Source of the DNA: Rhizobacter sp. Root404
Lineage (GTDB): Bacteria; Pseudomonadota; Gammaproteobacteria; Burkholderiales; Burkholderiaceae_C
Direction of reading: 5' to 3'
Length of the DNA stretch: 64,000 nt
Assembly: GCF_001425865.1 (NCBI RefSeq)
Contig: NZ_LMDS01000004.1
Location: 437,515 to 501,514 of the forward strand
A model generated the notes under the pieces. That model worked only from the letters and a program-made list of their open reading frames with translations, was not told where the DNA came from and made no database searches. The position numbers and the translations under genes were made by a program. This document shows positions 1-7,667 of the stretch, one piece after another; position 1 is the first letter of the stretch; each line of letters starts with the position of its first letter.

Positions 1-1253
1 CGTCGCGCGATGGACCAGCCCAATCCGCTGCCCTCCTGCCCGCTCCCCACCACGCGGAAGAACCGCTCCCCGATGCGCGCCAGGTCGGGCGGGGACATGC
101 CTGCGCCGCTGTCGTCGACCTGCAGCCTGACCGCGCCTCGCCGGGCCGAGACCGCGATCTTCACGACCGCCTCCGAGGGACTGTATCGAATCGCGTTGTC
201 GACCAGGTTGCGCACCATCACCGCCAGCAACGTGGCGTCTCCCGGGACCACGCACGGGTTCGCGGCATCGACCTCGATCGCCTGCTGCTTGTTCAGCGCC
301 AGGGGAGCCACCTCGGCGACGACCTGGCGCACCAGTGCGGCCAGGTCGACCGCGAGCAGCGACGGCTCGGCGCCAGACTCGAGCCGCGCCAGGGTGAGCA
401 GCTGATCGACCAGACGCGCGGCCCGGTCGCATCCCTGCAGCGTCGCCTGCAGGGCGTGGGCGCGTTCGGAATCCACCGTCGCGCCCAGCGCGACCTGCGC
501 CTGCGCGCGAATGCCGGCGATGGGCGTGCGCAACTCGTGCGCCGCGTCCGCGGTGAAGCGGCGCTCCGACTCGAGCAACTCGGCGATGCGCGCGAACAGG
601 CCGTTGAGGGCCTCGATCATCGGCGTCATCTCCGAGGGCGCATCGATCAAGGCGATCGGCCGCAGGGCGCTCGGCCTGCGCTGCGCCAGCGTGCGCTCCA
701 TGACCCGCAGCGGCGCCACGCCCCGGCGCACCGCCCACCACGCCGCCAGGGTCAGCAGCGGCAGCGCCAGCAGCATCGGGCCCAGGGCGCTGCGCAGCAC
801 GGCCCACAGGATCGCGTCTCGCGATTCGACCTGTTCACCCACGAACACCTGAACGTCGCGCTCGCGACCCCGGGCGGCAAAGACGCGCCATGTCGTGCGG
901 CCGATCTCGACGGTCCTGAATCCGTCGACGACCCGCCCTTCGAAATCAAGCATCGGGGTTGATGGCGCATTGGATGAGCGCAGCGCCAACGACCCTTCGT
1001 GGAAGACCTGGAACGCCACCTTGGGCGCGTAGCGGTGCAGCGTGGGCGTGTCGACTGCGTGGTCGTCGTCGAGGTCTCGCGCCTGCTGCACCACCAGCAG
1101 CGCCGCGGCCTGCGCCAGATGGCTGTCGAGCAATTCGTCGAGCTCGTGTCGCACGTCGATCCACGTCAGCGCGGCGGTCACGAGCCAGGCGCCGACCACC
1201 GACCCGAGCACCAGCACCAGCAGTCGCCCCTGCAGCGAGCGGGGCAGTCTCAT
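1..1253 (-). CDS. QseC-like sensor histidine kinase (3' end cut by window edge)
   Basis: Membrane histidine kinase that would phosphorylate the response regulator encoded just upstream. Translating the minus strand from the ATG at 1253 gives one open frame to the window edge, about 417 residues. It has an N-terminal membrane segment, a periplasmic loop, a second membrane segment near residue 160, an H-box (FTADAAHELRTPIAG), an N-box (LVDNAIRYSP) and a G-box (GSGLGWSIAR). Only the last residues lie outside the window. The start overlaps the regulator stop as ATGA, so translation is probably coupled. Position after the SHP, diheme cytochrome and cytochrome b genes suggests it senses a signal tied to that redox module; this is inference. 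Confidence 0.9.
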   Translation of the reverse strand, partial: MRLPRSLQGRLLVLVLGSVVGAWLVTAALTWIDVRHELDELLDSHLAQAAALLVVQQARDLDDDHAVDTPTLHRYAPKVAFQVFHEGSLALRSSNAPSTPMLDFEGRVVDGFRTVEIGRTTWRVFAARGRERDVQVFVGEQVESRDAILWAVLRSALGPMLLALPLLTLAAWWAVRRGVAPLRVMERTLAQRRPSALRPIALIDAPSEMTPMIEALNGLFARIAELLESERRFTADAAHELRTPIAGIRAQAQVALGATVDSERAHALQATLQGCDRAARLVDQLLTLARLESGAEPSLLAVDLAALVRQVVAEVAPLALNKQQAIEVDAANPCVVPGDATLLAVMVRNLVDNAIRYSPSEAVVKIAVSARRGAVRLQVDDSGAGMSPPDLARIGERFFRVVGSGQEGSGLGWSIAR

Positions 1254-1924
1254 GGCGACGTCGGGAGATCGCGTCCCAGGCAATAGCCCACGCCGCGCAC
1301 CGTCTGGATCAGCGCGTTGCCGAGCTTGCGCCGCAGGTGGTGGACATGGACCTCGATCGCGTTGCTCTCGACCTCCTGGCCCCAGCTGTACAGGTGCTGT
1401 TCGAGCTGCTCGCGAGACAGGACGCGTCCCGTGTTGAGCATCAGCGCGTGCAGCAGATCGAATTCGCGCGCCGACAGCATCACCGCAACCCCCGCCTGCG
1501 TCACCGACCGGGCCGCCGGATCGAGCGTCACATCGCGCGCACGCAGTCGCTCCTGCGGCTGGCCGTGAGCGCGCCGCACGAGCGCGCGCAGTCGGGCGGC
1601 CAGCTCGTTCAGATCGACCGGCTTGACCACGTAGTCGTCAGCGCCGATGTCGAGGCCGCGCACGCGATCGGACACCGCATCGCGTGCCGTCAGCACCAGC
1701 ACGGGCAGCGTGAACCCGGCCTGGCGGACGGACGCGAGGACGCCCATGCCGTCCTTCAGCGGCAAGCCAAGGTCGAGCACGGCCGCGGCGTAGGACTGCG
1801 CCCGCAACTCACGCTCGGCGGCCTCGCCGTCGCGCACCCAGTCGACCAGGAAGCCAAGCTGACGCAGACCGACCCGCAAGCCATCGCCGAGCAGGGGATC
1901 GTCTTCGGCGAGAAGAATGCGCAT
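1250..1924 (-). CDS. OmpR/QseB-family response regulator
   Basis: Two-component DNA-binding regulator of 224 residues. Residues 1-115 form a receiver domain with the acidic pair EDD near the start, the phospho-acceptor Asp in VLDLGLP (about residue 51), a TAR switch motif and the KPVD lysine. Residues 125-220 form a winged-helix OmpR domain ending in the usual TVRGVGY motif. It overlaps the kinase start by 4 bases and follows the cytochrome b gene by 31 bases, so kinase, regulator and cytochromes probably share one operon. The target promoter is unknown; the region upstream of the SHP gene is the obvious candidate. Confidence 0.93.
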   Translation of the reverse strand: MRILLAEDDPLLGDGLRVGLRQLGFLVDWVRDGEAAERELRAQSYAAAVLDLGLPLKDGMGVLASVRQAGFTLPVLVLTARDAVSDRVRGLDIGADDYVVKPVDLNELAARLRALVRRAHGQPQERLRARDVTLDPAARSVTQAGVAVMLSAREFDLLHALMLNTGRVLSREQLEQHLYSWGQEVESNAIEVHVHHLRRKLGNALIQTVRGVGYCLGRDLPTSP

Positions 1925-1955
1925 CGTGACGGGATTGTCGCCGGGCCGCCTGAGC

Positions 1956-2693
1956 TCAATCGTCGTCGCGATCGTGGTCCTTGGAGATCGACGCGGTGGC
2001 GCTGGCAGTCGCTGGCGACGACGGGGAGTGCCACTGCACCCACCAGAATCCCAGCACGACCACCAGCATCAGCAACGCGACGCTGCGCCAGGCACTGCGC
2101 ACGCCCTCTTCCGGGCGGCCGGCCCGCCGCCCGGTCACCATGGCACCGATCAGGTTGGTGCGGTGCATCCGGGAGGCGAGCAGCACGCCGGCCACGTGCA
2201 CGCCGACGATCGCGAGCATCACGTTGGCCGCACCTTCGTGGAGTTCTTCCAGCCAGTGGCCGCCAACCGCGTTGTCGGTCGCCCAGCCCGCCGCGGCGAC
2301 GACCAGCGTCATCCCCAGCAACGCGACGATCGCCAGCGCGCCTGCGGGGTTGTGACCCGCATGGTGTTCGGGCTGCCGCCGCACGAGGCCGCGCATGTAG
2401 CGACCGATCTCGGCGGGGCCACGCACGAAGCTCGAGAAGCGCGCGTGCCGCGTGCCGACCAGACCCCACACGATCCGGAACACCACCAGGCCGGCCATGG
2501 TGTAACCCAGCGTCACGTGCACCAGGCGCCAGCGTTCGCTCTCCGCGGTGAGGTAGGCACCGGCGAAGCTGAAGACCATCAGCCAGTGGAAGAGACGCAC
2601 CGGCGCATCCCAGATCAGCACCTTGCGGGCTGGCGATCGGCGCGCCGATTCGTCGATCGGGGACTCAACGGGGGATGCGGACGGTGTGTTCAT
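1956..2693 (-). CDS. Cytochrome b561-type membrane protein
   Basis: Membrane b-type cytochrome of 245 residues, likely passing electrons between the quinone pool and the neighbouring periplasmic c-type cytochromes. The sequence has the start of the bacterial b561/NiFe-hydrogenase cytochrome b family (WDAPVRLFHW), a second His-bearing helix (RLVHVTLGY), and further His-bearing segments (LEELHEGAAN, AIVGVHVAG), consistent with four helices and heme-ligand histidines. The C-terminus is acidic and His/Asp-rich. An ATG 17 codons upstream is open, but the ATG at 2693 has an AAGGAG ribosome site, so it is preferred. The gene overlaps the diheme cytochrome gene by 29 bases. Confidence 0.9.
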   Translation of the reverse strand: MNTPSASPVESPIDESARRSPARKVLIWDAPVRLFHWLMVFSFAGAYLTAESERWRLVHVTLGYTMAGLVVFRIVWGLVGTRHARFSSFVRGPAEIGRYMRGLVRRQPEHHAGHNPAGALAIVALLGMTLVVAAAGWATDNAVGGHWLEELHEGAANVMLAIVGVHVAGVLLASRMHRTNLIGAMVTGRRAGRPEEGVRSAWRSVALLMLVVVLGFWWVQWHSPSSPATASATASISKDHDRDDD

Positions 2694-3147
2694 TGAAATC
2701 TCCTTGATCGGCTCGGGTGTGGCAGGCGACGCAGTTCGCCGCACTCTTCACGGCGGGGCGTTTCCATGCGTCGGGCGGTACGTCGTCGTGCTGGCGAATG
2801 AACCACGCGGACCTCGTGATCCGGTCCTGCGGCGGCGCCTCACCCGCCCGCCGGTAGGAGCCGGCGTTCGCGCCCAGCCACGTGGCGAGCTCCTTGACCG
2901 TGGCCGCGTCCAGCGACGCGTCGGTCCCGAAGTGGCGCGGCAGGTTGTTCATCAGGCGGCCCCACGATTCGGCGGGGAGCATGCCCGGCGGGAAGGCCAC
3001 GTGGCAGGCGGCGCATTCCTGCTTGTACTTTGCCAGCAGGGCCACGCCCGGCCCTCGGCGGTCATCGCCCGCGCGCGCCGCATGGCCGGCCGCCAGCGCG
3101 GCGAAGAGAACCCAGAAGGCCGGGTGATTCCAGGCGCGGCGCCTCAT
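2665..3147 (-). CDS. Diheme cytochrome c (DHC type)
   Basis: Periplasmic diheme cytochrome c of 160 residues. After an N-terminal signal peptide ending around AARA there are two heme-binding motifs, CAACH near residue 45 and CVACH near residue 141, with the segment between them resembling the DHC family that partners SHP in Rhodobacter and Shewanella. The open frame extends further upstream, but that part is antisense-like Arg-rich sequence overlapping the SHP gene, so the ATG at 3147, which overlaps the SHP stop, is the start. The context (SHP upstream, cytochrome b downstream) matches the known shp-dhc-cytochrome b arrangement. Confidence 0.9.
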   Translation of the reverse strand: MRRRAWNHPAFWVLFAALAAGHAARAGDDRRGPGVALLAKYKQECAACHVAFPPGMLPAESWGRLMNNLPRHFGTDASLDAATVKELATWLGANAGSYRRAGEAPPQDRITRSAWFIRQHDDVPPDAWKRPAVKSAANCVACHTRADQGDFNEHTVRIPR

Positions 3148-3542
3148 CGGACTGACCTCAGCCAGCTGATCACGTCCGCCTTCTCGGCCGGACTGCATTC
3201 GCGACCCATCACATCGTTGCAATTGCGGCGGAACCACTTCTCGGTCTTCGCCGCGTCTGCGAATCGATCGGGATTGAAGGCAGGCGCCAACGGGGCGATC
3301 GGCTTGCCGGTGGCCGCATGCCGGCCCGCCTGCGTCGGCACGGCGCCGTGGCAGGACGCGCAACTCCACTCGCGCCCGTGGCGGCTCGTGAACAGCTGCT
3401 GGCCTCGATCCGGGACGGCAGGCGTGGCGGACAGCGCGCTGTAGCCCGCCTGCAGATCGGCAGGCGTCGCGGCCTGCGCCGCGGCCCCGAGTGCGGCGAG
3501 CAGCAAGGCGGCTGCGAGGTGGATCGAAGTGGATCGGGTCAT
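3144..3542 (-). CDS. shp: SHP-type oxygen-binding monoheme cytochrome c (DUF1924)
   Basis: Small periplasmic cytochrome of 132 residues with a signal peptide (cleavage near AQAA), one heme motif CASCH at residues 61-65 and the family segment RRNCND at 105-110. In the Rhodobacter sphaeroides SHP an Asn is an unusual sixth heme ligand next to a disulfide; here Asn107 is followed by Cys108 and Cys116, the expected spacing. The family binds O2 and small molecules in the reduced state, but its physiological role is not settled. An AAGGAG ribosome site precedes the ATG at 3542. It is the first gene of the operon and is divergent from the P-type ATPase. Confidence 0.88.
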   Translation of the reverse strand: MTRSTSIHLAAALLLAALGAAAQAATPADLQAGYSALSATPAVPDRGQQLFTSRHGREWSCASCHGAVPTQAGRHAATGKPIAPLAPAFNPDRFADAAKTEKWFRRNCNDVMGRECSPAEKADVISWLRSVR

Positions 3543-3794
3543 GGCATCTCCTTGCCCGCCATGGTGTGGCCCCCGCCTTAGCGTTTTCTTATGGGACCCG
3601 CCGCCATGTCACGGGCGGCTCCGCTTGCGCAGGATCAAGCGCACGCCGGCAGGCGCGTGCTCCACTGGAGCGGGCGGAACGGAATCAGCGCGACGCGTTG
3701 GAACACGAATGAAGAGACTGTCCACGGTGGGGCTGCAGCCTTGCGCCGACGCGCATCGGGCCGACGCGTCGGCGCTGCCCGCCCGCGCCGCGGC

Positions 3795-6371
3795 ATGAGC
3801 CAGGCTGAGCTGCCCCAAGGCCTGAGCGACGACGAGGCCGGCCGTCGCCTGTCGACGCACGGCCCCAACGAGATCGAGGACCGCGAGCGCCACGGCCTCG
3901 CGAGCACGCTTCGCGGCGTGGCCACCGAGCCGATGTTCCTGCTGTTGCTGGTCGCCGCGGCCATCTACCTCGTGCTCGGCGATCTCGGCGAGGGGCTGCT
4001 GCTGGCCTTCTTCGCGGTGGTGACCGTGGGCCTGGTGATCTTCCAGGAGCGCCGCAGCGAGCACGCACTGGATGCCTTGCGCGGCCTGGCATCGCCCCAC
4101 GTGCGCGTCGTGCGAGGCGGCCAGGTGCGGCGCATCGCGGCGCGCGAGCTGGTGCCGGGAGACCTCTTCCTCGTCGGCGAAGGCGAGCGGGTCGCCGCCG
4201 ACGGCATCGCGCGCGAGGCCGGTGGCCTGGCGGTCGACGAATCGCTGCTCACCGGCGAGTCGGTGCCGGTGCGCAAGCGCGCGTCGCAGCAGGCCGCGGG
4301 AGCGAGCGCCGAGCCGATCGGGGGCGACGACACGCCGCATGTGTACGCGAGCACGCTGGCCGTTTCGGGCCATGCCCTGGTGGAAGTGCTGGCCACCGGC
4401 CGCGGCACCCGCGTCGGCCGGATCGGCGCTTCGCTCGCCGACATCGAGACGGCACCGACGCCGCTGCAGCGCCATCTGCGACGCCTGGTGCAGGTGTTCG
4501 GTGCGGTGGCCGTCCTGACCAGCGCGGCGCTCGTGGCCTGGTACGGGCTGCAGCGCGGCGACTGGATGCAGGGTGTGCTGTCGGCGATCGCGCTCGGCAT
4601 GGCGATGCTGCCGGAAGAGTTCCCGATGACGCTGACCGTGTTCCTCGCGCTCGGCGCATGGCGGCTCGCGCGCATCAAGGTCCTGGCGCGCCGCCCGGCC
4701 GTCATCGAGGCCCTGGGCGCAGCCACCGTCCTGTGCGTGGACAAGACCGGCACGCTGACCGAGAACCGCATGCGCCTGGCCCGGCTCGTGACCGACGGGG
4801 CGGACATCGTCGCGAAGCCCGGCGCACCCCTGCCCGAAGACGTGCACCGGCTGCTCGAGTTCGGCATGCTTGCCTCGCGGCGCGGCAGCATCGACCCGAT
4901 GGACCGCGCGCTGCTCGACCACGGCGACACGGCCCTCGCCGATACCGAGCACCTGCACCCGGACTGGCAGCTGACGCACGAGTTCCCGCTCAGCCCCGAG
5001 TTGCTCGCGATGTCGCACGAATGGACCGACGCGGCAGGCGTGCACCGAATCGCGGCCAAGGGCGCACCCGAAGCCGTGTTCGACCTGTGCCACCTCGGCC
5101 CGCAACGGGTCCAGGCCTTGCTGGTGCGGGTCCGCCTGCTGGCCGACCAGGGGCTTCGCGTGCTGGCCGTCGCCGAAGGCTCATCGGCGGACGGCGCGAC
5201 CGCGAAGCAGCAGCACGACTACGACTTCGACCTGCTCGGCCTGGTCGCCTTCGAAGACCCGCTGCGCGAGAGCGTGCCGGCGGCCGTGGCGCAGGCCCGC
5301 GAGGCCGGCATCGCGGTGGCGATGATCACCGGCGACCACGCCGCGACGGCGCTGGCGATCGCGCGCGAGGCCGGCATCGACATTGCCGCCGGCACGCTGA
5401 CCGGCGCCGAACTCCAGCGCATGGACGAGGCCGCGCTGGCCGATGCGGTGCGCCGAGTCCGCGTGTTCGCGCGCGTCCTGCCCGAGCAGAAGTTGCGGCT
5501 GGTCGAGGCGTTCCGTCGCAACGGCGAGACCGTCGCGATGACCGGCGACGGCGTCAACGATGCGCCGGCCCTGAAGGCCGCGCACATCGGCATCGCGATG
5601 GGCGTGCGCGGGACCGACGTGGCGCGGGAGGCGGCCGGTCTGGTCCTGCTCGACGAGGACTTCGGCCGCATCGTCGGCGGCGTGCGCATGGGCCGCCGCA
5701 TCTTCGACAACCTGCGCAAGGTCATGATCTACATCACCGCCATCCACGTGCCGATCGCCGGGCTGGCGCTGCTCCCCCTCGTGTTCGGCTTGCCGCCGCT
5801 GATGCTGCCGGCCCACGTCGTGCTCACCGAGATGGTCATCGACCCGGTCTGTTCGCTGGCTTTCGAAGGCGCGCCGGAAGACCCGCGCGTGATGCGCAGG
5901 CCGCCGCGCCGCTCGGACGAAGGCATCGTGGGCTGGCCGATGCTGTGGCGGGGCCTGGCGCAAGGCGGCAGCCTGCTCGCCGCCACGATGGCGATCTACG
6001 TGCTCGCGCTCCAGGCCGGACGCGACGCCGATGTCGCGCGCACGCTCGCGGTGATTGGCCTCACTCTGGGCAACCTGCTGCTGGTGGCGGTCAACGCGAC
6101 GGTCGGTGTCGGATGGCGCACCCTGTTTACCGCGAGCGCTCTCGCGTTCTGGGGAGTCGCCGCAGCGGCGTCAGTAGCGCTGACGGTGTCCCTCGCTGTT
6201 CCCGCCACAAGACGCTTGCTGCATTTTGGCGTCCCTGCCATTGGCGATCTGGCGTTGAGCATTGCTGTGGTCGCCGTTTCGGTTTCGCTAGGAGCCGTAT
6301 TGAGCTTTCGCGCGCGCCTTCAGCGCGACCAGCACCAAGCCAATGAGGACGAGCAGCATCGTGTTCCTTGA
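3795..6371 (+). CDS. Cation-transporting P-type ATPase (P2-like)
   Basis: Membrane cation pump of about 858 residues. Visible motifs in order: an N-terminal cation-ATPase domain (GLSDDEAGRRL, GPNEI), the actuator TGES motif, a membrane PEEFP motif where SERCA-type pumps have PEGLP, the phosphorylation motif DKTGTLTEN, TGDHAATA, and the hinge motif TGDGVNDAPAL, then C-terminal membrane helices. The frame is open upstream to 3591 but that part is Arg-rich and unlike the family; the ATG at 3795 begins the conserved domain. The transported ion (Ca2+, Mg2+, Mn2+ or other) cannot be read from the sequence. The C-terminal tail is hydrophilic, rich in Gln and Glu. Confidence 0.92.
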   Translation: MSQAELPQGLSDDEAGRRLSTHGPNEIEDRERHGLASTLRGVATEPMFLLLLVAAAIYLVLGDLGEGLLLAFFAVVTVGLVIFQERRSEHALDALRGLASPHVRVVRGGQVRRIAARELVPGDLFLVGEGERVAADGIAREAGGLAVDESLLTGESVPVRKRASQQAAGASAEPIGGDDTPHVYASTLAVSGHALVEVLATGRGTRVGRIGASLADIETAPTPLQRHLRRLVQVFGAVAVLTSAALVAWYGLQRGDWMQGVLSAIALGMAMLPEEFPMTLTVFLALGAWRLARIKVLARRPAVIEALGAATVLCVDKTGTLTENRMRLARLVTDGADIVAKPGAPLPEDVHRLLEFGMLASRRGSIDPMDRALLDHGDTALADTEHLHPDWQLTHEFPLSPELLAMSHEWTDAAGVHRIAAKGAPEAVFDLCHLGPQRVQALLVRVRLLADQGLRVLAVAEGSSADGATAKQQHDYDFDLLGLVAFEDPLRESVPAAVAQAREAGIAVAMITGDHAATALAIAREAGIDIAAGTLTGAELQRMDEAALADAVRRVRVFARVLPEQKLRLVEAFRRNGETVAMTGDGVNDAPALKAAHIGIAMGVRGTDVAREAAGLVLLDEDFGRIVGGVRMGRRIFDNLRKVMIYITAIHVPIAGLALLPLVFGLPPLMLPAHVVLTEMVIDPVCSLAFEGAPEDPRVMRRPPRRSDEGIVGWPMLWRGLAQGGSLLAATMAIYVLALQAGRDADVARTLAVIGLTLGNLLLVAVNATVGVGWRTLFTASALAFWGVAAAASVALTVSLAVPATRRLLHFGVPAIGDLALSIAVVAVSVSLGAVLSFRARLQRDQHQANEDEQHRVP

Positions 6372-6661
6372 GACGAGTTGACTATCGAATTCGCCGCGAG
6401 GCCGCCCCATCACGCGCCGACCGATCAGGTGCTCATGCGTCGCGAGTCACCCGAGTGGATCGCTATCGCCGCCCACCGCCTGCACTACCGTTGGCGCTCA
6501 ATCACCCCCCGTGCAACTTGAAGACGTTGCCGCGCACCCCATCATTGGCGAGCTGACGGTCAGAGCGCGGCTCGGGCTTGGCAAAGAGGTCCAGGCGGAG
6601 TCTTGAGTAGATGCAGCTGAGCGGTATCAGCCGTTCGCGTTGCGTCAACGGGTGCTCTACG
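6372..6661. other. Intergenic stretch, possible gene debris
   Basis: No complete gene is evident. A plus-strand frame across about 6375-6500 reads roughly like the end of a small hypothetical protein (ESPEWIAIAAHRL, then YRWRSI), but it is interrupted, so it may be debris of a short gene. Longer open frames here have no family resemblance and skewed composition. Confidence 0.3.
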
Positions 6662-6892
6662 TTAGGCGTGTTTCGCCGCCAAGCCGCCGCGAACCCATGA
6701 GTCCAATGCATGACCGAGTTGCTCGTCCTGCGGGACTTCAACCTCTGCAACTTCCATTGAACCGGGAACCCGCCACGCGCCTGGATAGGCGGCCTCGGCG
6801 TCTTCTGCGGACATGCGATGCCGGCTGATGCGCAATTTCTCTGTGAGGTCGTCATGAATGAACCAGAGCCAAAGTTCAACGCGCCTTTTCAT
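6662..6892 (-). CDS. Small conserved hypothetical protein
   Basis: Predicted cytoplasmic protein of 76 residues with no function I can name. It begins MKRRVELWLWFIHDD and contains RMSAEDAEAAYPGA followed by VPGSMEVAEVEVP, a layout that resembles short hypothetical proteins of betaproteobacterial chromosomes and plasmids. A strong AGGAGG ribosome site lies just before the ATG, and the ATG overlaps the stop of the upstream ORF as ATGA. These two signs, rather than homology, are the main reasons for calling it real. It points towards the 3' end of the P-type ATPase gene. Confidence 0.6.
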   Translation of the reverse strand: MKRRVELWLWFIHDDLTEKLRISRHRMSAEDAEAAYPGAWRVPGSMEVAEVEVPQDEQLGHALDSWVRGGLAAKHA

Positions 6893-7128
6893 TCCTGCCT
6901 CCTGAGATTGAAGGAGCGCTCGGACGTTTTTCCTGCGGTGCAGGCGCGTGTGACCTTCCCTGCCAATGAACGGGTCACGGCAACAGCTGGCGCAACCGAA
7001 CCGTGCCTCTCAAACGCTTTACGCGCAACGCTCTCGCAAACGCTCCTGTCGAGCTTTGTCTCGAAGCGGTACGCGGTGGCGAACTCCTCGCACCAAGCCT
7101 CGCGCATGTTGATGTCGCCGAATTTCAT
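6889..7128 (-). CDS. Small hypothetical protein, coupled to next gene
   Basis: Predicted 79-residue protein with no recognised domain. The N-terminal part looks like an ordinary folded protein (WCEEFATAYRFET), while the C-terminal third is Arg/Ser/Thr-rich, so the gene could be a truncated relic. Its stop overlaps the next start (ATGA at 6889-6892). The ATG at 7128 has only a weak ribosome site, and an ATG at 7107 is an alternative. It is separated from the DUF302 gene upstream by about 100 bases without clear content. Confidence 0.45.
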   Translation of the reverse strand: MKFGDINMREAWCEEFATAYRFETKLDRSVCESVARKAFERHGSVAPAVAVTRSLAGKVTRACTAGKTSERSFNLRRQE

Positions 7129-7230
7129 GGGAACTTTTTACCAATTCGGCCCGGCTGAAGCCAGGGAAAAGGTACGCAGCATGACGTAGGAGTTCTCTGA
7201 CCGAACCCCGGCCGCGATTGCCGAACTCTC

Positions 7231-7641
7231 TTAGGTGGCCTCGGTCGCACTGCCACCCAGGCCTTCGCAGGCCCGGCGCAGACGCTGCTCGGCAGCATCG
7301 GCCACCGACCGGACTTCCGGCTTGCCGACCAAGTTCACCATGATCTGCGGATCGAGGAAACCGACGACGACCCGGCCCGGCGCCTCTTCGCGGACGATCA
7401 CGTTGCACGGCAGCAGGAGGCCGATGTCGGGCACGGCAGTCACGGCCTGGTATGCGAGCGGAGGGTTGCAGGCCCCGAGGATGCGGTAGGGCGACATGTC
7501 CTTGCCGAGCTTCTCCTTCATCGCGTGCTGGACGTCGATGTCGCTCAGGATGCCGAAGCCCTCTGCCTTCAGCGCGGCCGTGGTCTTCACGATGGCCTCG
7601 TCAAACGACAGGCCCGTGAGCGTGGTGGTGAATCCGTACAT
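7231..7641 (-). CDS. DUF302 domain protein
   Basis: Protein of 136 residues that is almost entirely one DUF302 domain: the start YGFTTTLTGLSFDEAI, the central block LGACNPPLAYQA and the stretch LLLPCNVIVRE are characteristic. The biochemical role of the family is unknown; members are often seen beside thioredoxin-like, rhodanese or metal-stress genes. Here it sits 26 bases downstream of the thioredoxin-ArsA fusion gene in the same direction, so the two are probably co-transcribed. The last 10 residues are Gly/Ser/Thr-rich. No signal peptide is evident, so it is predicted cytoplasmic. Confidence 0.9.
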   Translation of the reverse strand: MYGFTTTLTGLSFDEAIVKTTAALKAEGFGILSDIDVQHAMKEKLGKDMSPYRILGACNPPLAYQAVTAVPDIGLLLPCNVIVREEAPGRVVVGFLDPQIMVNLVGKPEVRSVADAAEQRLRRACEGLGGSATEAT

Positions 7642-7667
7642 GGTGAATCTCCGGTTTGCGCTGTCAT

